Counted from the stretch's first letter, positions 1-9,397 are shown. The stretch: 25,314 nucleotides of DNA from Zancudomyces culisetae (GCA_001969505.1 LSSK01000074.1:1-25314); one strand, 5' to 3'. Notes: generated by a model not told the origin, from the letters alone. Made by a program: numbers and translations.

Positions 1-548
1 TTAAGAAACCGGGCTGTGGAAACCACTGCTCTAACGCAAGTGGCGTCTGGATCCCGAAGAATCCCAGGTAGTTTGAGCTTTAACTCCTCCCCCAGGAGTT
101 TACCCACGATTTTCCTGCGAAGCTCAACACACTCGGAAATCGTGCTAGATAAAAAAGAACTATAAAAATCTATAAATTCAGTAAGTAAATCCTTCCTAAT
201 CTCGTCCCATCTGCTGCAATCTAATAAGTAATGCTCAACTGTTTCTTTTTCTTCTTTCTTACAGAACGGACATTTGGCTTTGTAATCTGGATCTATGAAA
301 CCCGAATTTGCTAATCTCGTGGCGGTCCAAAATTGACCTATTCGAATTCGACCTACGAAAAGAATGTGTTTCATGTACTGTGGAAAAGCCGCTTGTAAGT
401 CGACCCAATTCCTTTGTCGGCCTGCTCCAACTTCCTTTATCCACTTTGTAATATTCGACTTGTCTTTCAGCCTGTTGTTTATCTCGAGTGTCTCTTTGGT
501 TTTTCTTACCTCTCCGGTTGGTACATTATCAATCTTGACCCTGTTAGT
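1..548 (-). mobile_element. Non-LTR (jockey/LINE-like) retrotransposon, 3' end of reverse-transcriptase ORF, partial
   Basis: Read on the minus strand, one frame is open from position 548 to the left window edge. It holds the C-terminal part of a LINE-type reverse-transcriptase polyprotein. The diagnostic stretch is GRIRIGQFWTATRLANSGF followed by a zinc-knuckle CPFCKKEEKETVEHYLLDC (C-x2-C-x9-H-x4-C), the arrangement typical of the region downstream of the RT domain in jockey-like and related elements. The frame is closed upstream by a TGA at 549-551, and beyond it the same frame stays readable for about 35 codons back to about 650. I read this as a decayed or 5'-truncated copy. The 3' end lies outside the window, so poly-A tail and target-site duplication cannot be judged. 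The RT catalytic motif is not in view. Confidence 0.8.
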
Positions 549-885
549 TCACTGGGAAACTAATTTCAAGTCAAGCTGACGGTCAACAGTTATGTGGCTG
601 CTGTACCTCCTGAATATATCACATCCCATAAACACAAAAATTCGCCTACGACGTAATAACAAAATGAGCAAGATGAACCGAACCACAAGAGAAAATATCA
701 ATTTTAAGACCACAGCAATATTTTATTTCAAATTCAAGCTCCCAATAGTCATAAAACATTATATAAAAATATATAACTAAAAAATATGCTTTGGTGTGCC
801 GCGAGAGAGTAGGTGTTAAACACACATAGACAATTAATGCTTATGAACAAGAAAACAAAACAAATACGTGGAAAATAAAGCCAAC
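549..885. other. Intergenic/3' flank between retroelement fragment and RPL10A
   Basis: This AT-rich stretch holds the 3' flank of the minus-strand ribosomal protein gene. From about 549 to 650 it also holds possible further decayed retroelement coding sequence on the minus strand. No other gene is supported. Confidence 0.5.
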
Positions 886-1917
886 TTAGTAAAGACGGTG
901 AGCCTTACCCATGGTTGTCTTGATAAAGAGGGACTTGACGTTTTGCCAGCGCTTCTTCAACAAAGAAACCAAAAAGTTGACAGCAAGCATAATGTTGGAC
1001 AACAATTCGTCTTCAGTCATTGTGACGTTTCCAATGGCAACAGCCAAACACAAAACCTTCTTCAATTGGAACTTGATGGTTGAGCGGAGCTCGTTGACCT
1101 TGTCACCCAAGTTGTCTGCGTGTGAGACGGTGGTTGGGAATTTACCGGCCTTGTGGAGTCCTGGACCCAAAAGTCTTGGGATTTGTTTGATCAAAGCTTC
1201 GGAGGCCAAGAAGGCATCGGCACTAGCAGCAAGCTTCTTGACGAGCTTCTTGTTCTTGTTGAGCTTCTTCAAGTCCTCAGCAGTTTGGAATGGAATGTTT
1301 TCGGATTTGGCTCTGTCAGCATCGAGAGCATCTCCCAACAAGCAAACGGTCATTTGTGGGCGTGGAATGTATGGCAACTTGACGGTTCCACTGAAACGCT
1401 TGTCTCTTTGAGGATCGTAGTTCTTCAAACCAATTTGGAGTTCAACAGTTTCTGTGAACTTTCTCTTCTTCTCCTGTGATTCAGCAAGCAAAAGCTTGAC
1501 TGTCTCTCTCACGGCTGCCACTTGAATTTTGCTTCCACTACAATTGTCGCATTACAACATGGTTAATAAAATCTAGTTATATTCTTTAATAACAGGGGGT
1601 GGGATGATAAGCAAATCTATTTTAAACCCAAATATCTGTTTCGATGTTGGTAAAAATGAGTATCGAGCGCACTTTCAAAATATTCGAATGTTCATTTTAG
1701 TACTGTCATTGTTGATAATTTGAAAAATCGAATCCTTCTCTGATTTTTCTTGTAAATTATTAATAAATAACTCGACTAAAGTGGATACATGAATCCGAGT
1801 ACAACGCATAAATAAGACTATGTAGATTCCACCCCTCCACAGTGTTGAACATCTACCACCCCTCCCTCTTTGCAAAAAAAAATATATGTATAATTATATC
1901 GTGATTACTTACCTCAT
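886..1917 (-). CDS. RPL10A: Large-subunit ribosomal protein uL1 (L10a/Rpl1)
   Basis: The product is the uL1 protein of the 60S L1 stalk, which contacts the E-site tRNA. The main exon (886 to 1537 or 1531) carries family-typical blocks such as [51 protein letters not shown] and [20 protein letters not shown]. It ends in the usual MGKAHRLY-like tail, with stop TAA at 886-888. There is no ATG at the start of the long frame. The start is supplied by a 5-base exon at 1913-1917 (ATG AG) followed directly by the donor GTAAGT. The intron is 375 bases with a TAG acceptor at 1538-1540, giving MSGSKIQV, or 381 bases with an AAG acceptor six bases on, giving MSKIQV. The second is closer to the family N-terminus (MSKI). 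The product is 216-218 residues, normal for uL1. The gene stands alone. Confidence 0.95.
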
Positions 1918-2090
1918 TTTATTTTACAGATTCTAAGTTTACTACTTTTTCCGCTTATAAAAAGTAAAGATTAATTTATATTGCTTTAAACCAGCTTTAA
2001 TAGTAAAAAATTTGTTGTTTCAACAAAAAAAAAAGTGAATTGGCGCAATTACATAACAATTATTTATGATTGGCTATCCCATTTCAATTC

Positions 2091-2101
2091 TAGGTTTAGG
2101 G
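2091..2101 (-). promoter_or_regulatory. Telomere-repeat-like motif upstream of RPL10A
   Basis: The plus strand reads TAGGTTTAGGG (CCCTAAACCTA in the gene's direction), about 175 bases upstream of the uL1 ATG. AACCCTAA-type boxes bound by Tbf1-like Myb factors occur in ribosomal protein promoters of several fungi. The role here is inferred from position and similarity only; one copy was seen. Confidence 0.3.
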
Positions 2102-2122
2102 ATATAAAATCAGAGAAAAAAA

Positions 2123-2290
2123 ATGATGAATCCTAAACTCGAAATACGCAAGCAAACCAGGTACATTCTGGCATTGGCGTTGGTACTGGTACTGGTGTTG
2201 ATTGAGCTCTCCCAAGAAATTCACACCCTTATTAGCCTCTACTTGGAGGTGGATATGCTCATATACACACAAATGGCTAGTATATCTTAA
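2123..2290 (+). CDS. Possible small membrane protein (uncertain)
   Basis: A 55-codon frame begins with two ATGs in an A-rich context and encodes a basic N-terminus followed by one strongly hydrophobic segment (ILALALVLVLVLIEL). Part of the hydrophobicity comes from a GGTACT repeat around 2175-2195. A donor-like GTATAT and a CAG acceptor downstream (about 2280-2330) could change the last few residues. No family was recognised. It may be a chance frame in the RPL10A promoter region. Confidence 0.2.
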   Translation: MMNPKLEIRKQTRYILALALVLVLVLIELSQEIHTLISLYLEVDMLIYTQMASIS

Positions 2291-2632
2291 CCTATTTTGG
2301 TGTTCTACTTTCTGATAATTCTAATTGAACAGAATCATCACACTACTAGCTTACAAAGAGATCATAAAGCACATTTACACAGTATACAAAATATTAGCAT
2401 ACAGATATATAACATGAAAAATGCCATCATAGTGATTGTTTGATAGGCCATTCGTGGAGATTTCGTAATTTTGGAATCTTTTTGTGTGCTTTTTAACTCA
2501 TTCTTTTCTGAGTGTGTATTAAGTAAAGAATGAACATGATTTAGAAAGAACGCAGAAAACAATGAATATAATAGCTACTTATCATCACACGCGATGTAGA
2601 AAAAGAATCAATCCAAAAATCAAAATTTAATG

Positions 2633-3454
2633 CTAGAGGGTCCAGCTTGAAGTATTATCTAGCAAAAGCTGAACAATATTTTCTATTCCTTGTTTGTCAA
2701 CCTCATCAAACCCATTGACCACTGGTGAGTCAAGATCAAATACGCCCACTACATCCTATAATATGGTTAATAAATATGAAATTTATAGCCCATATATGGT
2801 AACTAGAATTAAACAGTTTCAAACATGACCATTAGTTCAAAATGGAAATAGATAAATGAATAAATCGATTACCCCTGAGTTCCGGTCGATTATCGGAACA
2901 ACCAATTCGGAATTTGAAGCAGAGTCGCAGGCTATATGACCTGGAAATTCATGAACATCTGGCACAAGAATACTCTGTTTCTGTGCTGCACTTGTTCCAC
3001 ACACGCCCTTTCCGACTTTTATTCTTGTGCATGCAACCTTTTTGTTTATACATCACTGTTAGAATTTGCTTAAAAAGAATACTCAACACCTTTTAATAAA
3101 GAATGGAGGGAATGAAGGCAAATACTTACCTTTCCCTGAAAGGGTCCTAAAATTAAAGGGCGTTCTGGGTTTGTGCGATCTGTGTAGTAAAATCCAACCC
3201 AATTGACGGGTAAGTCGGCTCTGCAAGGCGCATTTAGCATTTCATGGTATACCAAAGCGGAAAGATTCGATAGATTTGTAACCTGTGATTTAGTGTATTA
3301 GTTGCCTGTTACTTTTTTTTCCTTAGATTTAATTGCCATGCTCATGCAAGTATAATGAAGGTAGTATGTCACCTACCAGGCCTTCGTTGATTAAAAGTGA
3401 AGATGCCTTTGTAGCTAGTTCGGTGTAAAAATCTGTTTTATTTTGTGTATGCAT
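2633..3454 (-). CDS. Free methionine-(R)-sulfoxide reductase (GAF domain)
   Basis: This GAF-fold enzyme reduces free L-methionine-(R)-S-oxide, normally with thioredoxin, as part of cytosolic oxidative-stress repair. Four exons join in frame: 3377-3454, 3130-3282, 2873-3037 and 2633-2755. The introns are 94, 92 and 117 bases, with donors GTAGGT, GTAAGT and GTAATC. The 172-residue product has the family blocks VNWVGFYYTDRTN, LILGPFQGKVACTRI, KGVCGTSAAQ and FPGHIACDSASNSELVVPI, then GVFDLDSP. The three conserved cysteines of the family are present: VAC, GVC (ten residues later) and HIAC, the last being the catalytic position in the yeast enzyme. The second intron uses an AAG acceptor. The start at 3454 fits the usual N-terminal length; an ATG at 3571 would add a long unsupported extension. 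Yeast counterpart: YKL069W. Confidence 0.92.
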
Positions 3455-3684
3455 TTCTATATTTTTGCAATTTTGATTTGTTTCGTTTATTACTGTCTTT
3501 GACCTCAGTGTAGATGGATCTGTAGATAAACCGGTTGTTTTAAAGTAAAAAGAAATAATGCTAATAAGCAAAAACCCAAACAGTTTTTTATTTTACTAAC
3601 CCATTTAATAGCTGCGCTTTTAGTGCTCAAAATAAAAAAATAAATTCAAAAAGCTCAACAGGCTAATCAGAATAAAAAATGCGA

Positions 3685-4842
3685 CTATTTGGATTTGGGT
3701 TTAGGTTTAACATCACTTTCAGATATCTCTTTAATATACACTTCATCAGGAAGGTGTTCAACATCACCTTGGTCAAAAGTATAGGATGAACCAATAGCAA
3801 GAAGATTTCCTGAGCAGTTAAAATCTAGGGCAGAAACACCAGCCGGATAGCCAAGATATTGCTTGAGGCGTTTTTTATTTACAGGATCCCACAAGTTAAC
3901 AACACCATCGGACCCACCAGTAACAAAGGTATGGTGAACTGGATGGAATGCCATGTCATTTACTGGATACACGACATCCGTACCGTCTACAGCTTTGCGG
4001 TGGCACTTGAAGGCATATTTAAGCGATTGAACGGCTGGGCTGGGATCAAAGTATTCAACAGCGACACGACCCTCGATTGAAGACACTACAAAACCCTGGC
4101 CGTTGGGCATACACGTAACCTTTCGGGTTGGGTATTTTAATAGACTTTCTTTTGTTTCTACCGGCGCTGATCGATTGCGCAAATCGTACACCATTATTTG
4201 CCGCCCTGCCAACCCCGCTACCAACATGTTGTCAACTGTTGCCAATGTGTACACTCTTTCGCTGACTTCTATCAGATCTTGTAGTGCCTTGGGTGCCGAA
4301 GCATCCCAAAACCCGATTGTCTTATCCCAACTTCCTGAGACCAACATATCGACATTCATATTATAGACCAGTGCACCAACTGCTCGTTTATGCTCCCCCA
4401 GGCTCACGCTTTTTTTATCACCATGCCACCTATATTATTTTAGTCAACTTAATTATCGTCTCGAGTCTTGTAAATCTTCTTTATCCTTGTGTTTGTTTTT
4501 GATTTATGATCAAGTTTGATTTATTAACTAAAAATTTTGAGCTTAACAAATTTATTGCAAATTATTTTAAATCGCTTGTAGATAAAAACCAAATAATACT
4601 TACATATTAACCACACAATCTAATCCACCAGAATATACCACCTCACCATCTGTAGAATAGCATGTGCTAAGCACCGCCGCTTCGTGAGAGCTGTTTTCTC
4701 TGATCACCCTGTTTTCTACCACATTATACTCTCTGACTTTCTTATCCCAGGAAGATACTAACAATACATTTGGATTTTTGGGATGAAATTCGAGTTTAGA
4801 TATACAATCTGTGGGTGGTTGATTAAGTTTATATTCGCCCAT
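3685..4842 (-). CDS. BUB3: Mitotic checkpoint WD40 protein Bub3
   Basis: Bub3 is a seven-bladed beta-propeller that binds the GLEBS motifs of Bub1 and BubR1/Mad3 and phosphorylated MELT repeats of the kinetochore protein Knl1/Spc105. Exon 1 (4604-4842) encodes MGEYKLNQPPTDCISKLEF through a first blade with SSWDKKVREY. A 174-base intron (GTAAGT...ATATAG) joins in phase to exon 2 (3685-4429). The 327-residue product matches family length. Distinctive Bub3 blocks are SGSWDKTIGFWD, SSIEGRVAVEYFDPSP, YAFKCHR, YPVNDMAFHP and FVTGGSDGVVNLWDP. These separate it from the paralogue Rae1/Gle2. The C-terminus is lysine-rich. The gene is divergent from the glutaredoxin gene, with 201 bases between the two start codons. 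Confidence 0.95.
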
Positions 4843-5043
4843 TAATCTAGTTTTATAAGTTTACAGTATTTCTTGAGTTTGTTGTTGTTATACCATTGTA
4901 AATAACGCCCATTGTTTTCCCTTTTTCATTCTAGTTATTTCAAAATCGGAACCAACCTCCATTACCAATAATTAGTTAGTCGCAAAAAAAAAATTTTATT
5001 TTTTTACAAACCAAAACAAGTAACACACAAAAAAAAATATCAA
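4843..5043. promoter_or_regulatory. Shared divergent promoter BUB3 / glutaredoxin
   Basis: The 201 bases between the two divergent start codons must hold both promoters. An A/T homopolymer tract lies at about 4983-5005, close to the glutaredoxin side. Poly(dA:dT) tracts are common nucleosome-depleting elements in fungal promoters. No specific factor site was recognised. Confidence 0.45.
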
Positions 5044-5391
5044 ATGGGTAATATATTTGGAAAGCAAATCAGCGAAGAAGAAATGAAGTTGCTAAAGGAC
5101 CAGATAAACGAAGTAGTAAACAACAATTCTGTTGTGGTTTATTCAAAAACTTACTGCCCCTACTGCACCAAGGCCAAGAAAGAGTTGGAAAAACTGAATA
5201 TTAAGGCAAAGGTAATCGAACTGGACTTGCTCGATGAAGGCTCCGATATTCAACAAGCATTGTTGGCATTGACTAACCAAAGAACTGTGCCAAACATCTT
5301 TATCAACAAGACTCATGTAGGAGGATGTGACGATTTGGTCAAAAAGATTGCTTCAGGAGAGGTTAAGAAACTACTTGGTGCTAGTATGTAA
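5044..5391 (+). CDS. Dithiol glutaredoxin (CPYC type)
   Basis: This 115-residue single-domain glutaredoxin reduces protein disulfides and glutathione mixed disulfides using GSH. The active site is CPYC at residues 38-41, within VVVYSKTYCPYC. The cis-proline signature TVP is at 81-83 and the glutathione-binding GGCDD at 93-97, in the positions usual for class I glutaredoxins. The gene has no intron and ends in TAA. The unusual part is the start: MGNIFGKQ fits the N-myristoylation pattern (Gly2, a small residue at position 6), where yeast Grx1 and Grx2 have no such start, so membrane tethering is possible. It could otherwise be simply cytosolic. Confidence 0.95.
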   Translation: MGNIFGKQISEEEMKLLKDQINEVVNNNSVVVYSKTYCPYCTKAKKELEKLNIKAKVIELDLLDEGSDIQQALLALTNQRTVPNIFINKTHVGGCDDLVKKIASGEVKKLLGASM

Positions 5392-6930
5392 AAAAAAAAG
5401 AAAGATGAGAAGGTATAAATAGCGAGGCCGCCAGATGACTTATTGGGTATCCTTTTTGGGCCATTTTTTGTTTGGAATAACTATTTATATATTTATATAT
5501 TGCAAATACTGGGATGGTGTGCTTTAAGCATTATATTTTGCTAATCATACTTTTACTTTTTTTTTAAGAAATAAATGCCAAATATAAAGGATACTTTGTT
5601 TCAATAATAAAAGAGGCACCACATTCGCAGCTAGGCAAATACTACAACAATAACATGCCTCTTCACACTGTACTTGTGATTTTTGAAAATGATAAAGTTC
5701 AAAGGATACTGTTTTGTCTCCTGCATTGGCTATGCTATAGCTCAACACTCTGTTGTACATGAGCGGTCAAAGATATGTGTTAAGATTCCCAGACAAAAAG
5801 ACAGCACTGGGCTTTCTATAAACTTATGCGAGTGGTATTTTGTGGTGAGTAATTTATATGCAAATGCAAGTGTATTTAGAACCGTCTAATACAAGAACCG
5901 TATTTAATCTATAGCAGATTACCAATGCTGCAACTCTTGAATATTTGCTATTCTAAAATTGTACTATACTACATTTATTGTTGTATTCAGTCTATACTCG
6001 ACCTCTTTTTCTTTCCAATTGAGTAGAAGAAAATCATGTTTATTAGCCGCTACGCTAGTAAGTACAATACATGTATCAGCACACAAGCTTCGTATTTGTA
6101 CTATTGTCACTTCTTTATACCAAAACCCTAGCTTTGGTTAGCTGGTTATTACATCAAAAGAAGATTAAACGTTCACAAGAAATGCTTACAAAAATATTCA
6201 AAGCACAGGTATTTAATCCTGAAACATTTGACTCACATTTAGCTTTCTTTTTGTAATTAAATCACTGGGTAAAAGATTTGGAAAAACGAAGGTTGGTCTA
6301 CTTTGACGCAGTTGCGGGGGTTGGGTTCTTTTTTCATCCCCCTTGCCCAAGTTTCTCGAAATTCACGCTTCTACGTGTTATTATCGCAGATTGTTTTCAC
6401 GTGCCGGCGTGATTTTGGTGTTACTGCCTTTCAGGATTAGATGATACAAACAAATTGAGATTAAATCAGAAAACTAAACTTAAAAATGCTTTTTTATTTG
6501 TTTTCTCCAACAAATTATGAAGTTTAGAAATACAATGCGGCCAATAGTAATCAAGGCAAGGGTATTTTAGGAAACAACATAATCTATTGACCCTAAAAAC
6601 CCAGCCTTCGATCCTCCAATATTCTGGTAAAAATATGGTGAGATGAGCTAAGACATGAAAAAACACCAAATAAGATAATAATAAAAGTGCCAGAATTTGC
6701 CATACACAAAAGAATTCATCTACATATCACATTTAAGTTGGACAAGTTAATTGAACACCGGCTTATCTCCAATTTTGCCTTTTATCTCTTATTTACTCCA
6801 TAAAAATTATTTTTGCTAGAAAAAGAATAAAAGAGAAAATATACAGGTATTTGCTAAACAAGTCGAGGGTATACTAAAGTCAACACCAAATAATCGTAGA
6901 AGCGGAGAAGGTGATATCCCAAGAAAAGAA
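5392..6930. other. Intergenic region with splice-like signals but no assignable gene
   Basis: About 1.5 kb lies between the glutaredoxin and acyltransferase genes. Between about 5650 and 6260 the plus strand has donor/acceptor-like pairs (GTGAGT at 5845 with CTATAG ending 5914; GTAAGT at 6058 with CCCTAG near 6131) and short coding-like frames in several phases. One is an exon-like stretch ending at 6256 that reads KRSQEMLTKIFKAQ and NPETFDSHLAFFL. I could not join them into one recognisable protein. The stretch after 6260 probably includes the acyltransferase promoter. Confidence 0.3.
6397..6412. promoter_or_regulatory. CACGTG E-box inside a small inverted repeat
   Basis: TCACGTGCCGGCGTGA has 5-base arms (TCACG/CGTGA) and contains the bHLH site CACGTG at 6398-6403. 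It lies about 520 bases upstream of the acyltransferase ATG in an otherwise AT-rich intergenic region. Function is inferred only. Confidence 0.25.
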
Positions 6931-7994
6931 ATGGCGAGCATGGAGAGAAAACAACAAGGCTCGGAATTATATATCCAGACGGCAAAGTTTTTCAGGCTAT
7001 TACACCTGGACTCTGTTCCGTACAAGATCGAATACTACTTCAAGGTTTCAGTACTGCTGGTGCTAACACTCGTGCTGTGCTTCTACGCCATTTTAATATG
7101 TCCATACTATTTGCTGAAGGGAGAAAGAGATAACCTTAACTACCACTTTAGTGTTAATTACTACAAAGCTTTGCAGTATGTGTTTGGGTATACTGTAGAG
7201 ATTGAAGGCGAAGAAAACCTGGAAATAGCGAACAAGCAGGCCTGTGTGTTGGTGGCAAACCACCAGAGTGCGTTGGACGTGGTATGGCTTGCGCGATTAG
7301 TTCCTAAACGCGGGGTTTTCTTGGCAAAACACAGCATCATGTTTATACCGTTGCTTGGATTTTATCGTAAGTAGCATTGAGTTTCAAATGTAAATGTGTT
7401 TTTATAAGCTTTTTAATTAGCAAGACGTTTATAAACACAAGTTACTAAAAACACTAAATAGTATGGCTGGCTGACAACATCTTTCTCAAGCGTAAAAACA
7501 AAACATCAATCAAAGATATGTTCAAGAAGGCCGGAAAAAAACTCAAGGAGAAGGACGTAGGTGTAATTGTATTTCCTGAGGGAACTAGGTATAATGATCC
7601 AGAAAAGGCAGGAATGCTTCCGTTCAAAAAGGGAGCATTTCTACTAGCAAAATATGCAAAATGTCCAATAATTCCGATTGTAGCCATGGATCTACACAAC
7701 CTTTATTCAGATCCACACAAGTGGTGCGTACCAGGAGTCATCAAAATCCGCGTGCTACCACCTATATGGTTGGACCAAGAGAATAGTAGAACGGATGCCA
7801 AGGAAAGTAATAACAGAAATGCCAACGACAGTGAGAACAGTACTTCGGAGGCTGGAAGGCACCCCGATACAGGTGTATCCGTGGAGAAACTCATGCAAGA
7901 CACCTGGGACCTGATGTACAAGAATCTCCTGGAAATCTCAGATCCCAGAATGGACATCGAAGCTTTGCGTTCCGAGTCTAAAAAATCAGTCTGA
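6931..7994 (+). CDS. 1-acyl-sn-glycerol-3-phosphate acyltransferase (PlsC family)
   Basis: The enzyme acylates lysophosphatidic acid to phosphatidic acid in the endoplasmic reticulum, a core step of glycerolipid synthesis (yeast Slc1 type). Exon 1 (6931-7366) and exon 2 (7462-7994) join across a 95-base GTAAGT...AATAG intron, restoring GFYLWLADNIFL where the unspliced frame stops. The 322-residue product has a membrane segment at about 39-62 (VSVLLVLTLVLCFYAILI) and the catalytic HX4D motif NHQSALD (His111, Asp116). The substrate-binding FPEGTR is at 183-188 and a motif-IV-like CPIIPIV follows near 213-219. The tail from about 255 is polar, Ser/Asn-rich and acidic, and looks disordered. The stop is TGA. 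The gene converges on STN1, with 184 bases between stops. Confidence 0.93.
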
Positions 7995-8178
7995 GTTACA
8001 AAGTTTGCAACTTTAAGTGTTTTTTTTCATACTATTGGTATGTGAATGTTACTCTAGCTTTCCAAAACATGCTCTATCTCTTCCTAATGACATTTGCTGC
8101 AGAAAATTTGCCATTTTAACTGAAGCTGTAACCATTCAGCCACTTTCCTCGAAAAAGTATATATTTTTTGTTCCTATT

Positions 8179-9397
8179 TTATTCGTAATGCGCAAAGGCG
8201 ATTTCTGGTGATACAAAAAACGAGTCATCAGTCAACAAGTTAGAATCACTTTGATCATTGTCTTTAAAATTGTCTTCCATATCATCCGAATCGTCGGATA
8301 TTTCAATAACGCTCATGCCTTTGTCTTCACGAAAATCCGACTTTTTGCTTTTAGATCCCAAAACCGGGTTAACTGGGCGAGTTGGAACACGAGTGTGATT
8401 CAAGGGATTGAAATATACCTTTTCTTGGATTTTAAGCGCCTCGAAAATACTGAAATTGATCTTATTTACATCATTATCGATTTCCATACTATGTTGGATA
8501 TTTGAAAAATGCTTTTATAGTACTGTAGGTGTAAAAAAAGTAATAGCTACAAAAACAAATACTTGTTGCATTTATAAATATAACAGACGTTAAAAGGTGC
8601 CTTTGTCCTGTGACTTACTTTTCAATTGTCAATTTTCGATCAATTCTTGACCCAGTATAACCCACCTTCCAGTCTTCGGTAGGCCTCTTATTACTTTGGT
8701 AGTTCCTGTGGCTATTTCGATCATTCGGAATTAATGTGCCATATATTTCTACTATCTTTCCGTTAATGCCGCCATTTTTAATACTCGCATCTATTGCTGC
8801 CATGATTTTGGTTTTCACCGTATTCTCCTTATAATTTTCGAACTACCAACATAATAGATTTCGGCTTTTATATTATTAATCCATTACTTGTTCGCATATA
8901 CAAAAACTCCGATATTATAATTTTACCTTTGAATCCTTGTACAATTCGCAGGACAACAAACCAGTGCCATCATCTAAACCAATTCAAGTTATATTTTTAT
9001 TTTTCATATCGACGTACAGCAAAAGGCTCTGTCCAAATGTATAAAAAAGAAATTTTACTTACCTACAACGAGTTCGTGACGTACTCCATCATGAAGTTTG
9101 AATTCCTTATGCAAAACTACGATTCCCACAACTCTATTTATTTAATCTCGATTTAAAGCAATTGTTGTAGTTGTATAAGGTGAAAAACTCCAATATCATC
9201 GCTATTTACCTAACCCTGTTGAATTTCAACGATGTCTTTGATTCATTTTCATCCGTTGACTCGTACAGATAATAAAAGTGATGTAAAGAGTCCTGATCTG
9301 CCATCCGTTTTCCGGAATATTTCAATACTGAGTCATTTATTTGCCCAACAAACAGTATGGCACCAGTGTACTGATTCAATTCATACATTGCCCCCAT
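8179..9397 (-). CDS. STN1: STN1-like telomere-capping OB-fold protein
   Basis: Stn1 is the RPA2-like subunit of the CST/Stn1-Ten1 telomere-protecting complex. Five exons join in frame: 9210-9397, 9063-9133, 8927-8973, 8619-8842 and 8179-8488. The introns are 76, 89, 84 and 130 bases, with donors GTAAAT, GTAAGT, GTAAAA and GTAAGT and TAG acceptors. The 279-residue product has an OB-fold signature: RVRVVGIVVLHKEF (about 61-74), VVDDGTGLLSCELY (85-98), GKIVEIYGTL, then RKLTIENMEIDNDVNK before an acidic tail. The DDGTG block with flanking strands is the hallmark of Stn1/RPA2 N-terminal OB domains. Residues about 236-246, SVIEISDDSDD, form a textbook SUMO-interacting motif. No C-terminal winged-helix region follows. 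An in-frame TGA three codons before the ATG fixes the start unless another exon exists. RPA2 itself is a less likely alternative. Confidence 0.72.

Larger units (their letters stand above)
1918..2632. other. RPL10A upstream region
   Basis: About 715 bases separate the uL1 start from the 3' end of the methionine sulfoxide reductase gene. It should contain the ribosomal protein promoter. A TAGGTTTAGGG motif sits at 2091-2101. A 55-codon open frame at 2123-2290 is listed separately as a weak candidate. No other gene is visible. Confidence 0.5.

Noticed and set aside
259-444. Minus-strand 61-codon frame starting MDKGSWSRP
   Set aside because: It lies out of frame within the retroelement coding sequence, whose own frame carries the zinc-knuckle motif.
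886-1521. GTG-initiated uL1 frame
   Set aside because: Eukaryotic genes rarely start at GTG. The ATGAG exon with a GTAAGT donor supplies a proper start and family-like N-terminus.
3455-3571. Upstream ATG of the methionine sulfoxide reductase at 3571
   Set aside because: It would add 39 residues (MLISIISFYFK start) not expected for the family. The ATG at 3454 matches the usual N-terminal length.
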